This document shows positions 22,951 to 33,476 of a stretch of DNA of 64,000 bases, one piece after another. The stretch lies in assembly GCF_002099425.1 (NCBI RefSeq), contig NW_018344015.1, positions 7,788,001-7,852,000 of the forward strand. The letters are read 5' to 3'. Both the position numbers and the translations under genes were made by a program. The notes beneath the pieces were generated by a model. It was not told the DNA's origin. It was given only the letters and a program-made list of their open reading frames with translations, and did not search any database. The DNA comes from Phascolarctos cinereus. Taxonomy: Eukaryota; Chordata; Mammalia; Diprotodontia; Phascolarctidae. How positions within the stretch are numbered: position 1 is the stretch's first letter; each line of letters starts with the position of its first letter.

Positions 22951-23280
22951 AGAAGCCTGAACCCCTTCGCCAAATTACTCCACATCTTATTTACATGCTG
23001 TATCCTCCACTCTTCCCCGCCCCAATCTCCTTGAGGGCACAGACTGCTTTTTATTTTCTCTTTATCTCCAGCAACTAGCTCAGCACACGGCATGCTGTAG
23101 GACTTTAAAAGAACCTTGCTGGATTGACCTGAAAGAAAAAACCGCCTTTGAGGGCCTTAGACAAGGCCTGGCTGTATGTCAGGATGAAGGGGAGAACGGT
23201 GGTTGTTTCAAGGAACAGCTGTTAGCTACTGGCCAAGGAGAAGGCGGACATGATACGCACAGACTTAAGTATATTTCGTA

Positions 23281-23455
23281 TATGTATATGAAATGAATAT
23301 GTGCATATGTGTCCCATACCAATGGGCTTTGGGATTCAGGTTACGGTAATATTTGTGTTATGTATATGGATATGTATATTCGCAAGCACGTCATGCATAT
23401 GTGTATTTAAGTACATGTGTACATATACGTATGCATGTATGTATGTACACATCGT
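23281..23455. repeat. TATG/CATA-rich low-complexity tract
   Basis: Imperfect alternation of TATG, CATA and GTAT words just outside the ERLEC1/ASB3 CpG island, for example ATATGGATATGTATATTC and ATGCATGTATGTATGTACA. It forms open frames on both strands that I do not regard as genes. Confidence 0.6.
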
Positions 23456-23697
23456 TTTTGATGATTTTTCTTTTTTGAGGGAGGTATCTAGGAATGCTTC
23501 CCGGGCGAAGGTGGGAAGGTGGGAGGGTCGCGCTTGGGCAGCTAAGCTCCGTGTCTTTGGTGGCGGGTGTCTACGCACGCCTGTCAAGAAGCCAGAGAAA
23601 ACTCGTGTCGAGTTAAAGGAAAAGCACTCGCTAGCTTGGGGGGGGAAGAGCGGGGGCCGCTTGGGGGACACCGTGGGGGGTCGGCGCGGGCACTGAC

Positions 23698-23859
23698 CAG
23701 GGAGAATTCGGTGCCGGGCCAGTTGACTCGGAAGGGGATGTCGTCACTGAGCGGAGGGAGCACTCGACCGCCCCCGGACGCCTCCAGGAGCCCGCAGAGG
23801 ACCAGCAGCACCGGCGCACCCGGGACCAGCCTCCGTCCGCCGCCGCCTCCTTCTTCCAT
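23698..23859 (-). CDS. ERLEC1: ERLEC1 coding exon 1 (ER lectin, signal peptide exon)
   Basis: ERLEC1 (XTP3-B) is a soluble ER-lumen lectin that binds N-glycans through MRH domains and works with SEL1L and the HRD1 ligase in ER-associated degradation (family knowledge). This exon encodes 54 residues: a Gly-rich start ([11 protein letters not shown]), a hydrophobic signal peptide ([16 protein letters not shown]), then [18 protein letters not shown], which matches human ERLEC1 as I remember it. The donor after CTG is GTCAGTG. The start at 23,859 has A at -3 and G at +4. An in-frame upstream ATG at 23,919 has T at -3 and would add 20 residues before the signal peptide, so I prefer the inner start. 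The eight coding exons seen here keep phase throughout and give about 295 of some 485 residues. The rest lies left of base 1. The exon sits in a CpG island shared with ASB3, which is transcribed the other way. Confidence 0.95.
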
Positions 23860-24049
23860 CCTCCTCCGCTTCTCTCTCCAGCCGCCGCCGCCGCCGCCGT
23901 CGCTGCCTCCTTGGCCCATTGAGAGGAGGCGGAGGCGGCGGGACTAGAGATCGCCCAGCGAACGGGAGCCCCAACCGCCGCCACGTCTCCTTCCGGGGAG
24001 CCCCTCGAAACCGCCTCCACTTCTCTCACTTTCGTGCAGCAGTTTCCGG

Positions 24050-24315
24050 GACAAACGGCCTATCAACATCCGGGTCCGCCTACGGACGCCGAGAGGTTTT
24101 TATTCTCTCCTCCGCCCCCTCAAACCCTGTGCAGCCCGCTGGTCTTGGAGGGTCGCTGTTCTGGGCGCTGGGAGCAGGCATCCACTCTGCCAGCCATTTA
24201 CCCGCCCCTCTTGGCCTTGGGGCTTGGGACCCTGACAGGCCGAGATTCCGGCCCGAGAGCCCTAGACGGGAAGGGAGGAGGCCGCATAGCGGCGGCGCGT
24301 TCGTATTCGCAGCCG
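24050..24315 (+). other. ASB3: ASB3 noncoding first exon (start approximate)
   Basis: The first coding exon of ASB3 starts with a splice acceptor 14 bases before its ATG, so at least one upstream leader exon must exist. In human, ASB3 starts head-to-head with ERLEC1. Here the CpG island contains a strong plus-strand donor, AGCCG followed by GTGAGT, at 24,316. I take this as the end of the leader exon. The 5' boundary is only a guess placed between the two promoters. Open frames across this exon are by-products of GC richness and are not proposed as proteins. Confidence 0.6.
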
Positions 24316-24809
24316 GTGAGTCCCGCGTAATCCCCGGCCGAGCTGCAGGCGCTCTCCCGGAGGGGCCCCAGTCTCTCCCGCCGTCGTCCCCGACTTTGCC
24401 GAAGCCCCTTTCTTCCCCGCTTTGGTTCCAGCTTCCCTTTGATTCTCTTTTATTCTCGAGGGGAGGGGGAAGGTTCAGAAACTATAGGAAAAATTAAGGG
24501 AAGGAAGACGTTGTCTGTCTCCTCAGGGTTCTCTCCTTGAGGGAAAAAGAATCTTTTCCTCCTGCGAAGTCTAATGAGTGACTGATTGTTATTTTTGTTG
24601 GGCTCGTACCTTAGGATCGTTCGTTCCCCCATACCCTGAAGTGGCTCTTCTAGAGGTTTTCCCCGTCCCATACTCCTGACCTCCTCCTACCCTTTCCCCC
24701 CCATGACTCTTTTCACTAAAGGCGTAGGATTTACATTCCCAGCGGTGGCGAAATGAGTTTGACTAGGGTTCAGAAACCAAAATTAAATGGTTTGGCTTAA
24801 ATATTGTTA

Positions 24810-25315
24810 TCTGGTGCAGTGGAGAGAGCACTGATAGTGAGGAAGACCTAAATTCAAATCCAACCTCAGACACTTAATCGCTGTGTGACTTTGGAAAAGT
24901 CACTTACCTGTTGATCATTTCCAATTCATCCCATATATCACTTGTTTATACATAGGTTATACATACATGTATCATAGTTATGATATTGTCAAACCCCTTA
25001 GATCTTGAGCTCCTTGAAGGCAGTGACTGATTTTTTTTTTGCTTTTTTTTGTGGGGGGGTGGGCTATCCCACTGGCATTGTATTTATTGTTGTTAGTTGC
25101 GTTTGACTCTTCCTGACCTCATTTTTGGTTTTCTTGGCAAAGATACTGGAGTGGTTTGCCATTTCTTTTTCCAGCTCAGATGAGGAAACTGAGGCAAACA
25201 GGGTTAAGGGACTTGCCGAGGGTCAGGGCTTGTCTGAGTCTGAGGCCAAATTTGAGTTATGTCTTCCTGACTTCAGGCCCGGTGCTCCATCCACTGTGCC
25301 ACCTAGCTGTCCTGG
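24810..25315. mobile_element. SINE remnant, L2 tail and minus-strand long-class SINE
   Basis: 24,810-24,920 is a decayed plus-strand SINE (CTGGTGCAGTGGAGAGAG). 24,920-25,040 is an L2 tail (TTGAGCTCCTTGAAGGCAG). 25,085-25,315 is a minus-strand long-class SINE (GTTTGACTCTTCCTGACCTC, GATGAGGAAACTGAGGCAAA, CACTGTGCCACCTAGCTG). Confidence 0.7.
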
Positions 25316-25489
25316 AATATTGCAGACCTGCTTAATATTTTTTCACTTGATCAAGTCTAAATTTATTTCTCTGCAACTTTCACTCCTACTTACTACTGGA
25401 CTTTGGGGGCAGAAGCAACACAAGTGTATGTGTGCTCGATTACAACCCTTGAAATCATTGAAGGCAGCTATTTTTATATCCCTTCTTTA

Positions 25490-26290
25490 TGTGCTGAGGA
25501 TACAAAAAGTGACAAGAGACAGTCTGTGCCCTCAAGGAGCTCACAATCTTATGGGGAGACAACAAGCAAACAAATAGGTACAAATAAACTATATACAGGG
25601 TAACTAGGAAAAAAAAGAGGAAAGACACTAGAATTAAGAGGGGTTGGGCAAGGCTTCTTGTAGAAATGTTTTTTGTTTCATGTGTATATAGCTTGTCTAG
25701 ATTGTAACTTCCTTGAGTATTGAGACTGTATTGGGTTTCTTTGGTGATACTTTCTTGTCCTTCTTACCTTTTCTTTTTTTACTATGTTACCACAGCAGTT
25801 ATTCCAGAAATGGAGTGGTTGACTGTTTAACCAAGATAAGTATATTTAAGAGATTCTCTTGACTAATTGGATTGTGAGTTATAGTTATTTAAATCCAGTC
25901 ATTCAGCAAGCATTTATTGAACACTTGTGCCAAGCATTGTGCTAAGCTCTATGGATAGAAAGGCAAAATGGTCCTTGATTTCAAGGAGCTCACATTCTGA
26001 TGAGGGATACATCCTGTAAATAGATAGGTACATACAAAACATACTGGGTGTCCCAAAAGTCAGAGTGCAGATTTAAGCTTTAAGTTTAAAACTGCACTAA
26101 GACCTTTAGGATACCCTGTATACAGAAGAGGTGGAAGGCAGTCTCAGGGGAAGGCCTTTAGTAGAAGCTGGGATTTGAGCTAAATTTTAAAAGGAAGCTA
26201 AGAGGTGGAGGGAAGGAGGGAGAGAATTCCAGGCATGGGGGAGAGCCAGGACCAAGGCAGATGGAAGATGGAATCTTTTGCTTGAGGAAC
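25490..26290 (+). repeat. Dispersed repeat copies, family not assigned
   Basis: Two pieces with the wording GCCCTCAAGGAGCTCACAAT and AGCATTTATTGAACACTTGT ... GTGCTAAGCTCTATGG. Related pieces occur at 20,930-21,080, 38,795-38,900 and 48,465-48,590. The second piece is split by the 75-bp mariner-type MITE at 26,044. Confidence 0.55.
26044..26118. mobile_element. 75-bp mariner-type MITE flanked by TA
   Basis: The segment is a near-complete palindrome. The left half starts CTGGGTGTCCCAAAAGTC and the reverse complement of the right half starts CAGGGTATCCTAAAGGTC. Both halves meet in an AAGCTTTAAGTT centre. It is flanked on both sides by TA (26,042-26,043 and 26,119-26,120), the target duplication of Tc1/mariner transposons. 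It splits an older dispersed repeat that continues on both sides, which supports a discrete insertion. It has no coding capacity, so it would have moved in trans. Confidence 0.75.
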
Positions 26291-26596
26291 CTCAATTAAG
26301 CCAGTGTAGGCAGATGCTAACAAGTGAAGTGTAAGAAGACTTAGAAATAGATTTCTATAAGTATTCTTATATTTGCTGCAGCATGTGCTCTCTCCTACTT
26401 GGATGTATATTATATATTTATATTACATTAAATATAAACCCTTTTGTGTTTTCATGACTTAGAACTTTGTTAACATCAAAAAACCCGTTATTAAGTGACT
26501 ACCATGAGCTGTCCTGAAATCTGGCAGAAATTAGGTATATGCAAATATCCAACACAACATATAGTATACCTTAGCTTAAAAAGGCCCCAATGCGTG

Positions 26597-26960
26597 GGGC
26601 AGCTAGGTGGCGCAGTGGATAGAGCGCGGCCCTGAAGTCAGGAGGACCTGATTTCAAATGCGGCCTCAGACCAAACACTTGACACTTAGTAGCTGTGCGA
26701 CCCTGGGCAAGTCACTTAACCCCAATTGCCTAAAAAAGCAAAAAAACAAAACAAAACAAAAAAGGTCCAGTGTGTCCTGGGCCATCTCCAGTTGTCCTGA
26801 TCTATATCTGGCCACTGGACCCAAATAGCTCTGGAGGAGAAAGTGAGAACAGTGACTTTGCACAGCCCTCCCTTACTCAATTCCAATTCAATGCAAGTCA
26901 TGTCATCATCTCCCAAATGTTAGGGTCCTCTTTGAGAACAAAGGACAAACCAAAACCACA
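26597..26960 (+). mobile_element. Short-class SINE beside a second SINE family
   Basis: 26,597-26,762 is a plus-strand short-class SINE with A/C-rich tail. 26,766-26,960 has TCCAGTTGTCCTGATCTATA, TGGCCACTGGACCCAAATAG and a GAGAACAAAGGACAAACC end, which I associate with a different marsupial SINE family thought to use RTE machinery. The flanks AAAAAGGCCCCAATG and AAAAAGGTCCAGTG suggest the first inserted at the start of the second. Confidence 0.75.
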
Positions 26961-27088
26961 CAATGTAAAGAAATGCAAAAGACTCATGTGCATTGCAAAC
27001 ACTTAAAACATAAAACAATAACTCATCATACCTTTTTACTTTCCTGGGAGAAGAAAACAACTTGGTGGGCCTCCTGAAGAGATATTTC

Positions 27089-27238
27089 TTTTTTTTTTTT
27101 AAGGCAGTTGGGGTTAAGTGACTTGCCCAGGGTCACACAGCTAGTAAGTGTCAAGTGTTTGGTCTGAGGCTGGTTTGAACTCAGGCCTTCCTGACTTCAG
27201 AGCTGGCACTTTATCCACTGTGCCATCTAGCTGCCCCT
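27089..27238 (-). mobile_element. tRNA-derived SINE with 15-bp target duplication
   Basis: Minus-strand short-class copy flanked by CTGAAGAGATATTTC (27,074-27,088) and CTGAAGAGATGTTTC (27,239-27,253). Confidence 0.92.
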
Positions 27239-27559
27239 CTGAAGAGATGTTTCACTTTTACCACAAGTCTCTGCTATCTAAGCAACCCACAAAGTCCAGA
27301 TCCTCAGGCCTGACTGTCATGGCTTTCTAATTCCTTCAACTGTAGGATTATCTTTTTGGTGGTTATCTCCTCAGAAAAGCAGTGTACTTGCAAGAAGTAC
27401 TTCTAGTTGGGCAGCTGGCACCAACACAGGAACGTGGGAGATCTTGAACTCTCTAGGGAATTTTCTTCATGGCTCCTTCAATTTGCTTAGATGTGTGCAT
27501 TATGTAAGTTATGTATCCTTATGTATCCATTTGAAGCTTACATTGAAGTGTCCTTTGAA

Positions 27560-28118
27560 ATCTTTGAGGTTGTTAGGCTCCCCTTTCTTCTCCAATTTTT
27601 TTTCATTGTTTTCCTTGAGATTTTTGATCTTTTGTTTCTGTAGCTAAATTTTATTATTTTCTTAGCTCTATAAAGTAATCATTTAGTATTTTGATGGGTA
27701 TGAATAATTAATTTTGGTAATATTGTCATTATAATTGTATTGGCATAGCCCACTCATGAGCAATTAGTATTTCTCCAGTTATTTAGGTCTGTCTTTTTTC
27801 TGTAGAGTATTTTTTTTGTTATATTCATATAGTTCCTGGGTGTATCTTGGTAGTTAGACTTCCAGATAGTTATACATTCTCTACTGTTTTGAATGGAATT
27901 TTTCTATCTCTTCCAGATGGGTTTTGTTGGTAATATGCAGAAAGACTGATAACTTATCTGTTTTTATTTTTTATCCTGCAACTTTGTTGGTTATTGTTTC
28001 AGTTAATTTTTAATTGTTTATTTAGCCAAAAAGCATTTTTAAAATTTGCCTTTTCTTATTCCTTTGGTTTCTTTCTGTTAACTTATTGCTATAGCTAACG
28101 TTTCTAGAACAATATATA
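27560..28118 (-). mobile_element. L1 ORF2 fragment
   Basis: Antisense L1 landmarks: CATGAGCAATTAGTATTTCT, GTTCCTGGGTGTATCTTGGT, ATATGCAGAAAGACTGATA and TATTGCTATAGCTAACGTTT. Lies in ASB3 intron 1. Confidence 0.7.
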
Positions 28119-28119
28119 G

Positions 28120-28905
28120 ATGCCTCTAATTTCTGTCCTCTCACTCTCTTGAATCTGGCTTCTAACTTCTTCAATCCAGCAAAACTGCTGTTTCCAAAGT
28201 CACCAGTTAATTGTCAAATTCAAAGGCTTTTTTTTCAATCCTTATTCTCCTTGATCTCTCAGCAGCCTTTGACATTGTTGATCACCCTTTCTTTCTTGAT
28301 GCTCCCTTCTCTCCTGGTCCTTCTACCTATCAGACTGCTCCTTCTCACTCTCCCTTGCTGGATTCTTGTTCAATGATACCCTCTAATCATAGGTATCCCA
28401 TAGGGTTCTGGGCCCTCTTCTTTTCTCCTACACCACTTCACTTGGTGATCTTATTAGATCCTATAGATCTGTCTGCTGACTTGATTCCATTTTTCATTTA
28501 GCCACTAAAGTGATTTTCCTAAAGTGCAGGTCTGACCATGTTACTTCCCCACCTTTAGTGAACTCTAGCGGTTCCTTATTGCCTCCAGGATAAGATACAA
28601 AATCTTCTGTTTGGTTTTCAAACCCTCCTGCTTTTCCAGTCTTCTTATACCATCCAGTGCCACTGGCCTCCCTGCTGTTTCACAAATAAGAGTTTGTCTC
28701 TTGGCTCCAGGCATTTTTTTTTTCTGGCTATCTTCATACCTGGAATGTTGTTCTCTTCATCTCCATCTCCTGGCTTCCCTGCTTTCCTTCATTACCCAAC
28801 TAAAATTCCAGCTTGTGTAGGAAGCCTTTCCCAAACCTTCTTAGTTCTACCACCTACCTTCCTTTTATTTTTTTCCCTGTTTATCCTATATCTTGCTTGT
28901 TTTTA
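28120..28905 (+). mobile_element. L2 fragment with reverse transcriptase remnant
   Basis: One frame reads ILLDLSAAFDIVDH near 28,235-28,290, the A motif of L2/CR1-clade reverse transcriptase. It is followed by the typical L2 3' region (GACCATGTTACTTCCCCACC, CTTATTGCCTCCAGGATAAG). Not continuous as an open frame. Old. Confidence 0.8.
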
Positions 28906-29596
28906 GAATTTTAGAATTAAGTATTATAAGTTAGGGTCCTTTAATTCCTCAAAACATATCGGAATGCTTAGGCCATGGGCTTGTGAGATCAGCATATCAT
29001 TCTGTTACTTAGTTAATATCTTACCTGTCTCAATTTGTTACACTTAATGTTAAAAGAAGAATGGCTTGTGGTCTATCTTAAAAGAAGTATCCATTTTAAT
29101 TAGGGGTTATTTATTTGTACATCACCAGAAGTTGGAATTGTTTTGTTAATTTCTTAGTGGAATCTCATCCTCCTGACTGGGAATATGAATAAGACTGTAA
29201 ACATGACAATTGGCTGAGGTTCCAATTTTGCTCTTATAATAATAGACAAAGGCAAGGTAATTTGAAATTCTGTTAAGATCAGTCTTGTAGGAGAGTGGAC
29301 ACAAGAGGATCTCTACAAGACAGTCTGCTGAACACTGCTGGAACAGACTTCACCAGATGATGTCCAGCTTACTAACCAGACAGCTGCATGAGATGCCTTA
29401 AATTGACTATTTATTGTTACTTTTTCCCTTTGGGTTTGTCAGTGTGTCGATCAGTTTCTCCCTTCCTTCTCCCATATTTTTTATATGTCCCCAAAACCCC
29501 TTGATGAAATGTTGCCCAACAACACAGCTCCAGTGGAATTCAATGGTTAAAATCATAGTTTACTTAATGAATTAAAATGCAGGCACAACTGAGTAA

Positions 29597-29984
29597 ATAA
29601 AAGGAAAAGGGGGGATTGTATAAAATGTGGTTGGGAATGTTGCTTCTTTATATCACTCATCAGGGTGTGGATAAGTCCCCAAAACCCCTTGATGAGTAGC
29701 TGTTGGGGTATTGACAGCTGTAGGCTGTTTGCAAGGAAATGTGGGGAATGGGAGATGTAATTAGGGGCAGACTCTCGTGGGGAAATCAGGTGCTCCAGAT
29801 AGGCTATAAACCTGGCATTACCCAGCCAGTGGGGAAACGGGAGGGAACTGTGATTAGGGGCCTAGGAATAAAAAACCTTTGCTCTCCCTTTGGTAAGGTG
29901 TGCCCACGCATGGGACACCCGGCTTAGGTTAATAAAATTTTTTTTTCCTGGTTTACCAGTAGCTTGGAACTTTTGTTGCTAATA
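29597..29984 (+). mobile_element. ERV-type LTR fossil with polypurine tract
   Basis: A purine-rich tract (AAATAAAAGGAAAAGGGGGG) is followed by TGTATAAAATG. Further on come GGCTATAAACC, AATAAAAAACC and AATAAAATTT in the order promoter, then poly(A) region. The right end abuts L2 sequence near 29,985. Layout suggests the 3' end of an endogenous retrovirus plus its LTR. The internal part upstream (about 29,300-29,596) was not recognised. The 20-base word TCCCCAAAACCCCTTGATGA occurs both before the tract and inside the LTR. It is a noncoding relic. Confidence 0.5.
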
Positions 29985-30560
29985 TTGCCAAATCTAATGA
30001 CCTTTTCCAATTTTTGTTCTTTACCTTACTGCAGCCTTTGATGTTGTTACCCCTCCCCCCCCTTTCCTTGATCCCCTCTTCACTCTAGGTTTCTGTGACA
30101 CCACTCTGTCCTGGTTATCCTACCCATCTTACTGTTCCTTATCAGTCTTTTCTGCTGGATTTCCATCTGGGTCATGACTACTAAAGGTGAGCACCTCCCA
30201 GAGCTCTGTCCTCAGACCTCTTTTCAATTTCCTTCTATACGATTTCACCTGGAGATCTCATTAGCTCCCATGGTTTCAGTTGTTATCTCTATGCTGATGA
30301 TTCCGAGATCTATTTATCCAGCCTTAATCTTTTCCAACCTCCACACTCAAGTCTCTTAATGACATGTTGGACATTTCTAACTAGATGTCTCGTAGAAATC
30401 TTAAGCTCAACATGTCTGAACTGAACTTATTATTTTTCCCATTAAACCCTCTCTCTGAACTTCCTATTACTGTACCACTACCCTTCATTTCAGCCTTATC
30501 TTCATATCTAATCTTACTATTTCCACTGGAGGGAAGGAGAAAGGAAGGAGATACACATTT
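29985..30560 (+). mobile_element. L2 fragment with YADD motif remnant
   Basis: Contains ACTGCAGCCTTTGATGTTGT (AAFD motif) and, near 30,292-30,315, codons reading YADDSEIY, the catalytic motif of L2/CR1 reverse transcriptase, then a MSRRNLKLNMSELNLLFFPL segment. Frames change along the copy, so it is a relic. Confidence 0.8.
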
Positions 30561-30615
30561 CTATCTGCCCTTCCCTTTCTTTCTCCCTCTATTATTATGT
30601 GGTATAGTACTGTAT

Positions 30616-32144
30616 GGGGCAGCTACATGGTACAGTGGACTAAGCCTGGATTCAGGAAGACGTGAGTTCAAATTTGGCCCCAGATACTTACTAGCTGTGT
30701 GATCCTGGGCAAATCACTTAACTCTGCCCTCAGTTTCCTCATCTCTAAAATGAATGGAAGAAGGAAATGGCAAACGACTGCAGTATCTTTGCTAAGAAAA
30801 CACCAGGACTCTTTATGGGGGGTGGAGCCAAGATGGTGGAGTGAAAGCAGTGAATTGCTTGAGCTCTCCCCTAAACCCTTCAAATACCAGTAAAAAAAAT
30901 GGCTCTAAACAAATTCTAAAGTAGCAGAACCCACAAAAAGACAGAGTGAAGCAAATTTCCAGCCCAAGACAGCCTGGATGGTTGATCAAAAAAGGTATAT
31001 TATGCTGGGCTGGGAGTGCAGAGCAGTGCAGAGTGGGTGTGCAGGCCACAGCGAACCTGGAGCAGGCCTCAGAGGAGTGAATCACGGGCACCTGTGGAGG
31101 TTTCCAGACTCCTCAATCCACTAATGCCAAAGACAACTTAGAACGTCAGTGGGGAGAGTCTGTTTCTGTAGGTGCTGAGAAAGGAAGGCAGGGTCTCAGC
31201 TCCATTCCCCAAGAGCGTGGCCCTGCGCACGGGGTGGGGGGACAACTGCTTCCCGAGCTTCCGGCCCACAGATTGAGGGGGAATCCAGTGGCTGATCAGA
31301 GAGGCATTGCAGGGATCTCTTTGCCAATGCTGAGGCAGCAATCTCTTGCTTTGCCTGTGTTTGGATCTGGGTCACAGTTCTGGACAGGGGTCCTGGGGTG
31401 AGGAGGAGCACTGGCATGGTGGAGCTTGTAGTGGCTGTGGAGAGGAACCCCTCCTCACAGTTAGAGGACAGAAAGGAGTACTTGTGGTCACAGGCCAGGA
31501 AAGGAGTAAACACCTTGCCCCTTATCATACCACCTTGCAAGAACTGAAAATTTACAGGTCCCTATATAAGTATCTCTGAAAACAGCCGTACAAACCCCTG
31601 AGGCTTGAGACAGTACATTCTCTACATTGGAAGCAGATTCTTACCTTAACAAAGAGTTTAAAACTCAAGTAATTGTCTGGGATCATGAGCAAGTGGCACA
31701 AAAAGAGTCAGACTATATTATCTTACTTTGTTGACAAAGAAGATCAAAATATACAACCAGAAGAAGACAACAAAGTCAAAGCTCCTACATCCAAAGCCTC
31801 CAAGAAAAATATGAATCAGTCCCAGGCCTTGGAAGAGCTCAGAAGGGATTTTGAGAAGCAAGTAAGGTAAGCAGAGGAAAAACTGGAAAGAGAAAGGAGA
31901 GTGATGCAAGAAAATCATGAAAAACAAGTCAACAGCTTGCCAAAGGAGACCCAAAAAAAATACTGAAGAAAATAACACCTTAAAAAATAGCCTAACCCAA
32001 ATGGCAAAAGAGGTCCAAAAAGCCAATGAGGAGAAAAATGCCCTAAAAAGAAAAATTGGCCAAATAGAAAAGGAAGTCCAAAAGACTACTAAGAAAATGC
32101 CAAATGAGGTCACATAGTTGGATATGACTGAACAACAATACAAT
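30616..32144 (+). mobile_element. Long-class SINE split by a half-L1 5' fragment
   Basis: The SINE runs GGGGCAGCTACATGGTACAG to TTTGCTAAGAAAACACCA (30,616-30,805) and resumes at 32,089 with CTAAGAAAATGCCAAATGAG and GACTGAACAACAATAC (to about 32,144). The gap is filled by the L1-derived insert at 30,806-32,088. Confidence 0.85.
30806..32088 (+). mobile_element. Half-L1/L1 5' fragment: 5' UTR and N-terminal ORF1
   Basis: Starts with an L1-type 5' end (GGGGGGTGGAGCCAAGATGG), has a 5' UTR of about 0.88 kb, then ORF1 from ATG at 31,685 (MSKWHKKSQTILSYF, VDKEDQNIQPEEDNK, ALEELRRDFEKQVR), a coiled-coil region that soon meets a stop. It ends in mid-ORF1 without an A-tail and is bounded by CTAAGAAAACACCA and CTAAGAAAATGCCA. 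Closely similar to the minus-strand copy at 50.7-53.7 kb over the shared 1.3 kb. Confidence 0.8.
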
Positions 32145-32429
32145 ATTGTATAATTTTTGAAGGGTTTCCCTAACTTGAATACTGAGGTTGTGCAGCATTT
32201 CCTTTTATCTACACTGGTGTAACTAGAAAGGCTTAGGAATGTGCAGATATGGAAAGAATTCCAAAAGGAGAACATCTAGCAATATTTTGCAATCTGATCT
32301 AAATGGGGATTGTAGTGTTTTGCAAAGCTTACTGCTCTGGGAGCCAGGATTCTACTTGGATTCTACTTCCAGCCCATACTACCTATATGACCCCTTAGCA
32401 AGTCTCTTAACCTTAGTTAAGATCATAAA

Positions 32430-32562
32430 TTCGGAGCAAACAGGGGTAAATGACTTGCCCAGGGTCATCACATGCTGGTGAGTGTCTGAGACCACATTTG
32501 AACTCAAGTTTTCCTGACTCCAGGCTGGGTGCACTATCCACTTGGATACCTAGCTGCCCACA
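32430..32562 (-). mobile_element. Diverged SINE
   Basis: Minus-strand remnant: AATGACTTGCCCAGGGTCAT, TTCCTGACTCCAGGCTGG, TACCTAGCTGCCC. Bases 32,145-32,430 hold no recognised feature. Confidence 0.65.
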
Positions 32563-32934
32563 AACATTTATTAAGTGCAAATGCCTACTATTCAGTAGGC
32601 ACTGGGTTAGGTGCTGAGGATTCAAATCCAAAAAAGTAAAGCCTTTGCTTTTAGCTTAAGATCATTCTCCCAACCTACTTTTTTGTTCCTTTGTCCCAGA
32701 TGTCTGGATTCTTTTTTGAAACTTTAGATTTTATTATTTGTTTAGGGCAGTTGTGTTAAAAGTACTTGAAAATATATTTAGAAGCAGATCTTTTAATATA
32801 TGATTATCTGATAAAGTACATTTCTTGTAAAATCCTTTTTTTTGCACAAGGTTAAGGCAGAATCTTATTCTTGTGCTAGCAGGTTACTACAAAGTGAATG
32901 ATGGTTTACTTAAAAGTGCCCTTTTTTACAGTGT

Positions 32935-33260
32935 GATATAGTGGTATAGTAGAAAGCACTGGATTTGAATTGCAGCTTTGCCATTTAGTACTTTTGTGAC
33001 CTTGATGGAATTATTTGACATTTCTGGGTCTACTTCCTCATTTGAGAAGAGGGTTGGACTAGATCTGTGGGTCATAACTTTTTTGTGTGTGTTTTAGACC
33101 CGTTTGGGCACCTAGGTGGTGCAATGGATAGAGCACTGGACTTGGAATCAGGAAAACTTCATGAGCTCAAATCTAGCCTCAGACATTTACTTGCCAAGAT
33201 CCCAGGTTAAGAAGCCTTGCACTAGATGACCTCTTAAAGGCCACTACTAGTTATAAATAT
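32935..33260 (+). mobile_element. SINE interrupted by a second SINE fragment
   Basis: A CORE-SINE-like unit (GTATAGTAGAAAGCACTGGA, GAGGGTTGGACTAGATC ... CTAGATGACCTCTTAAAGGC) is split at 33,107-33,200 by a short-class head fragment (GGGCACCTAGGTGGTGCAAT). Confidence 0.6.
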
Positions 33261-33476
33261 TTGATCCATGGTATTTCAAAGTTAATGAGTTATGTTCTGT
33301 AGTAATTACATATGCAAAAATAACTGCTATTGAAGAAGACAAGGTACAATATATAACATTCATAGGAGAATATTTATATGAAAATATTAGCTTAAGCTTA
33401 AAGGGACTGACAAACCTTGAAAAATACAGAAGTTTAAAATTAGGACTGAAAGCCGTGTTTATTACTCTCTATGTAA

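Larger units (their letters stand above)
23490..24420. promoter_or_regulatory. Bidirectional CpG-island promoter of ERLEC1 and ASB3
   Basis: This block of about 0.9 kb is GC-rich and dense in CpG, unlike the AT-rich surroundings. It contains ERLEC1 exon 1 on the minus strand and the ASB3 leader exon on the plus strand. ETS-like cores (CCTTCCGG near 23,989 and TTTCCGG near 24,043) lie between the two genes. No clear TATA box was seen, as usual for such promoters. A run of CCG triplets at about 23,881-23,900 reads as CGG repeats in the probable ERLEC1 5' UTR. Exact start sites cannot be set from sequence alone. Confidence 0.85.

Noticed and set aside
23584-24497. Several 100-190 codon open frames on both strands in the CpG island
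   Set aside because: GC-rich sequence lacks stop codons by composition. Only the frame of ERLEC1 exon 1 matches a known protein; the others run through splice donors.
31718-32275. 185-codon open frame on the minus strand
   Set aside because: It is the antisense of half-L1 ORF1 and its flank, rich in Phe and Leu because the sense strand is rich in Lys and Glu codons.
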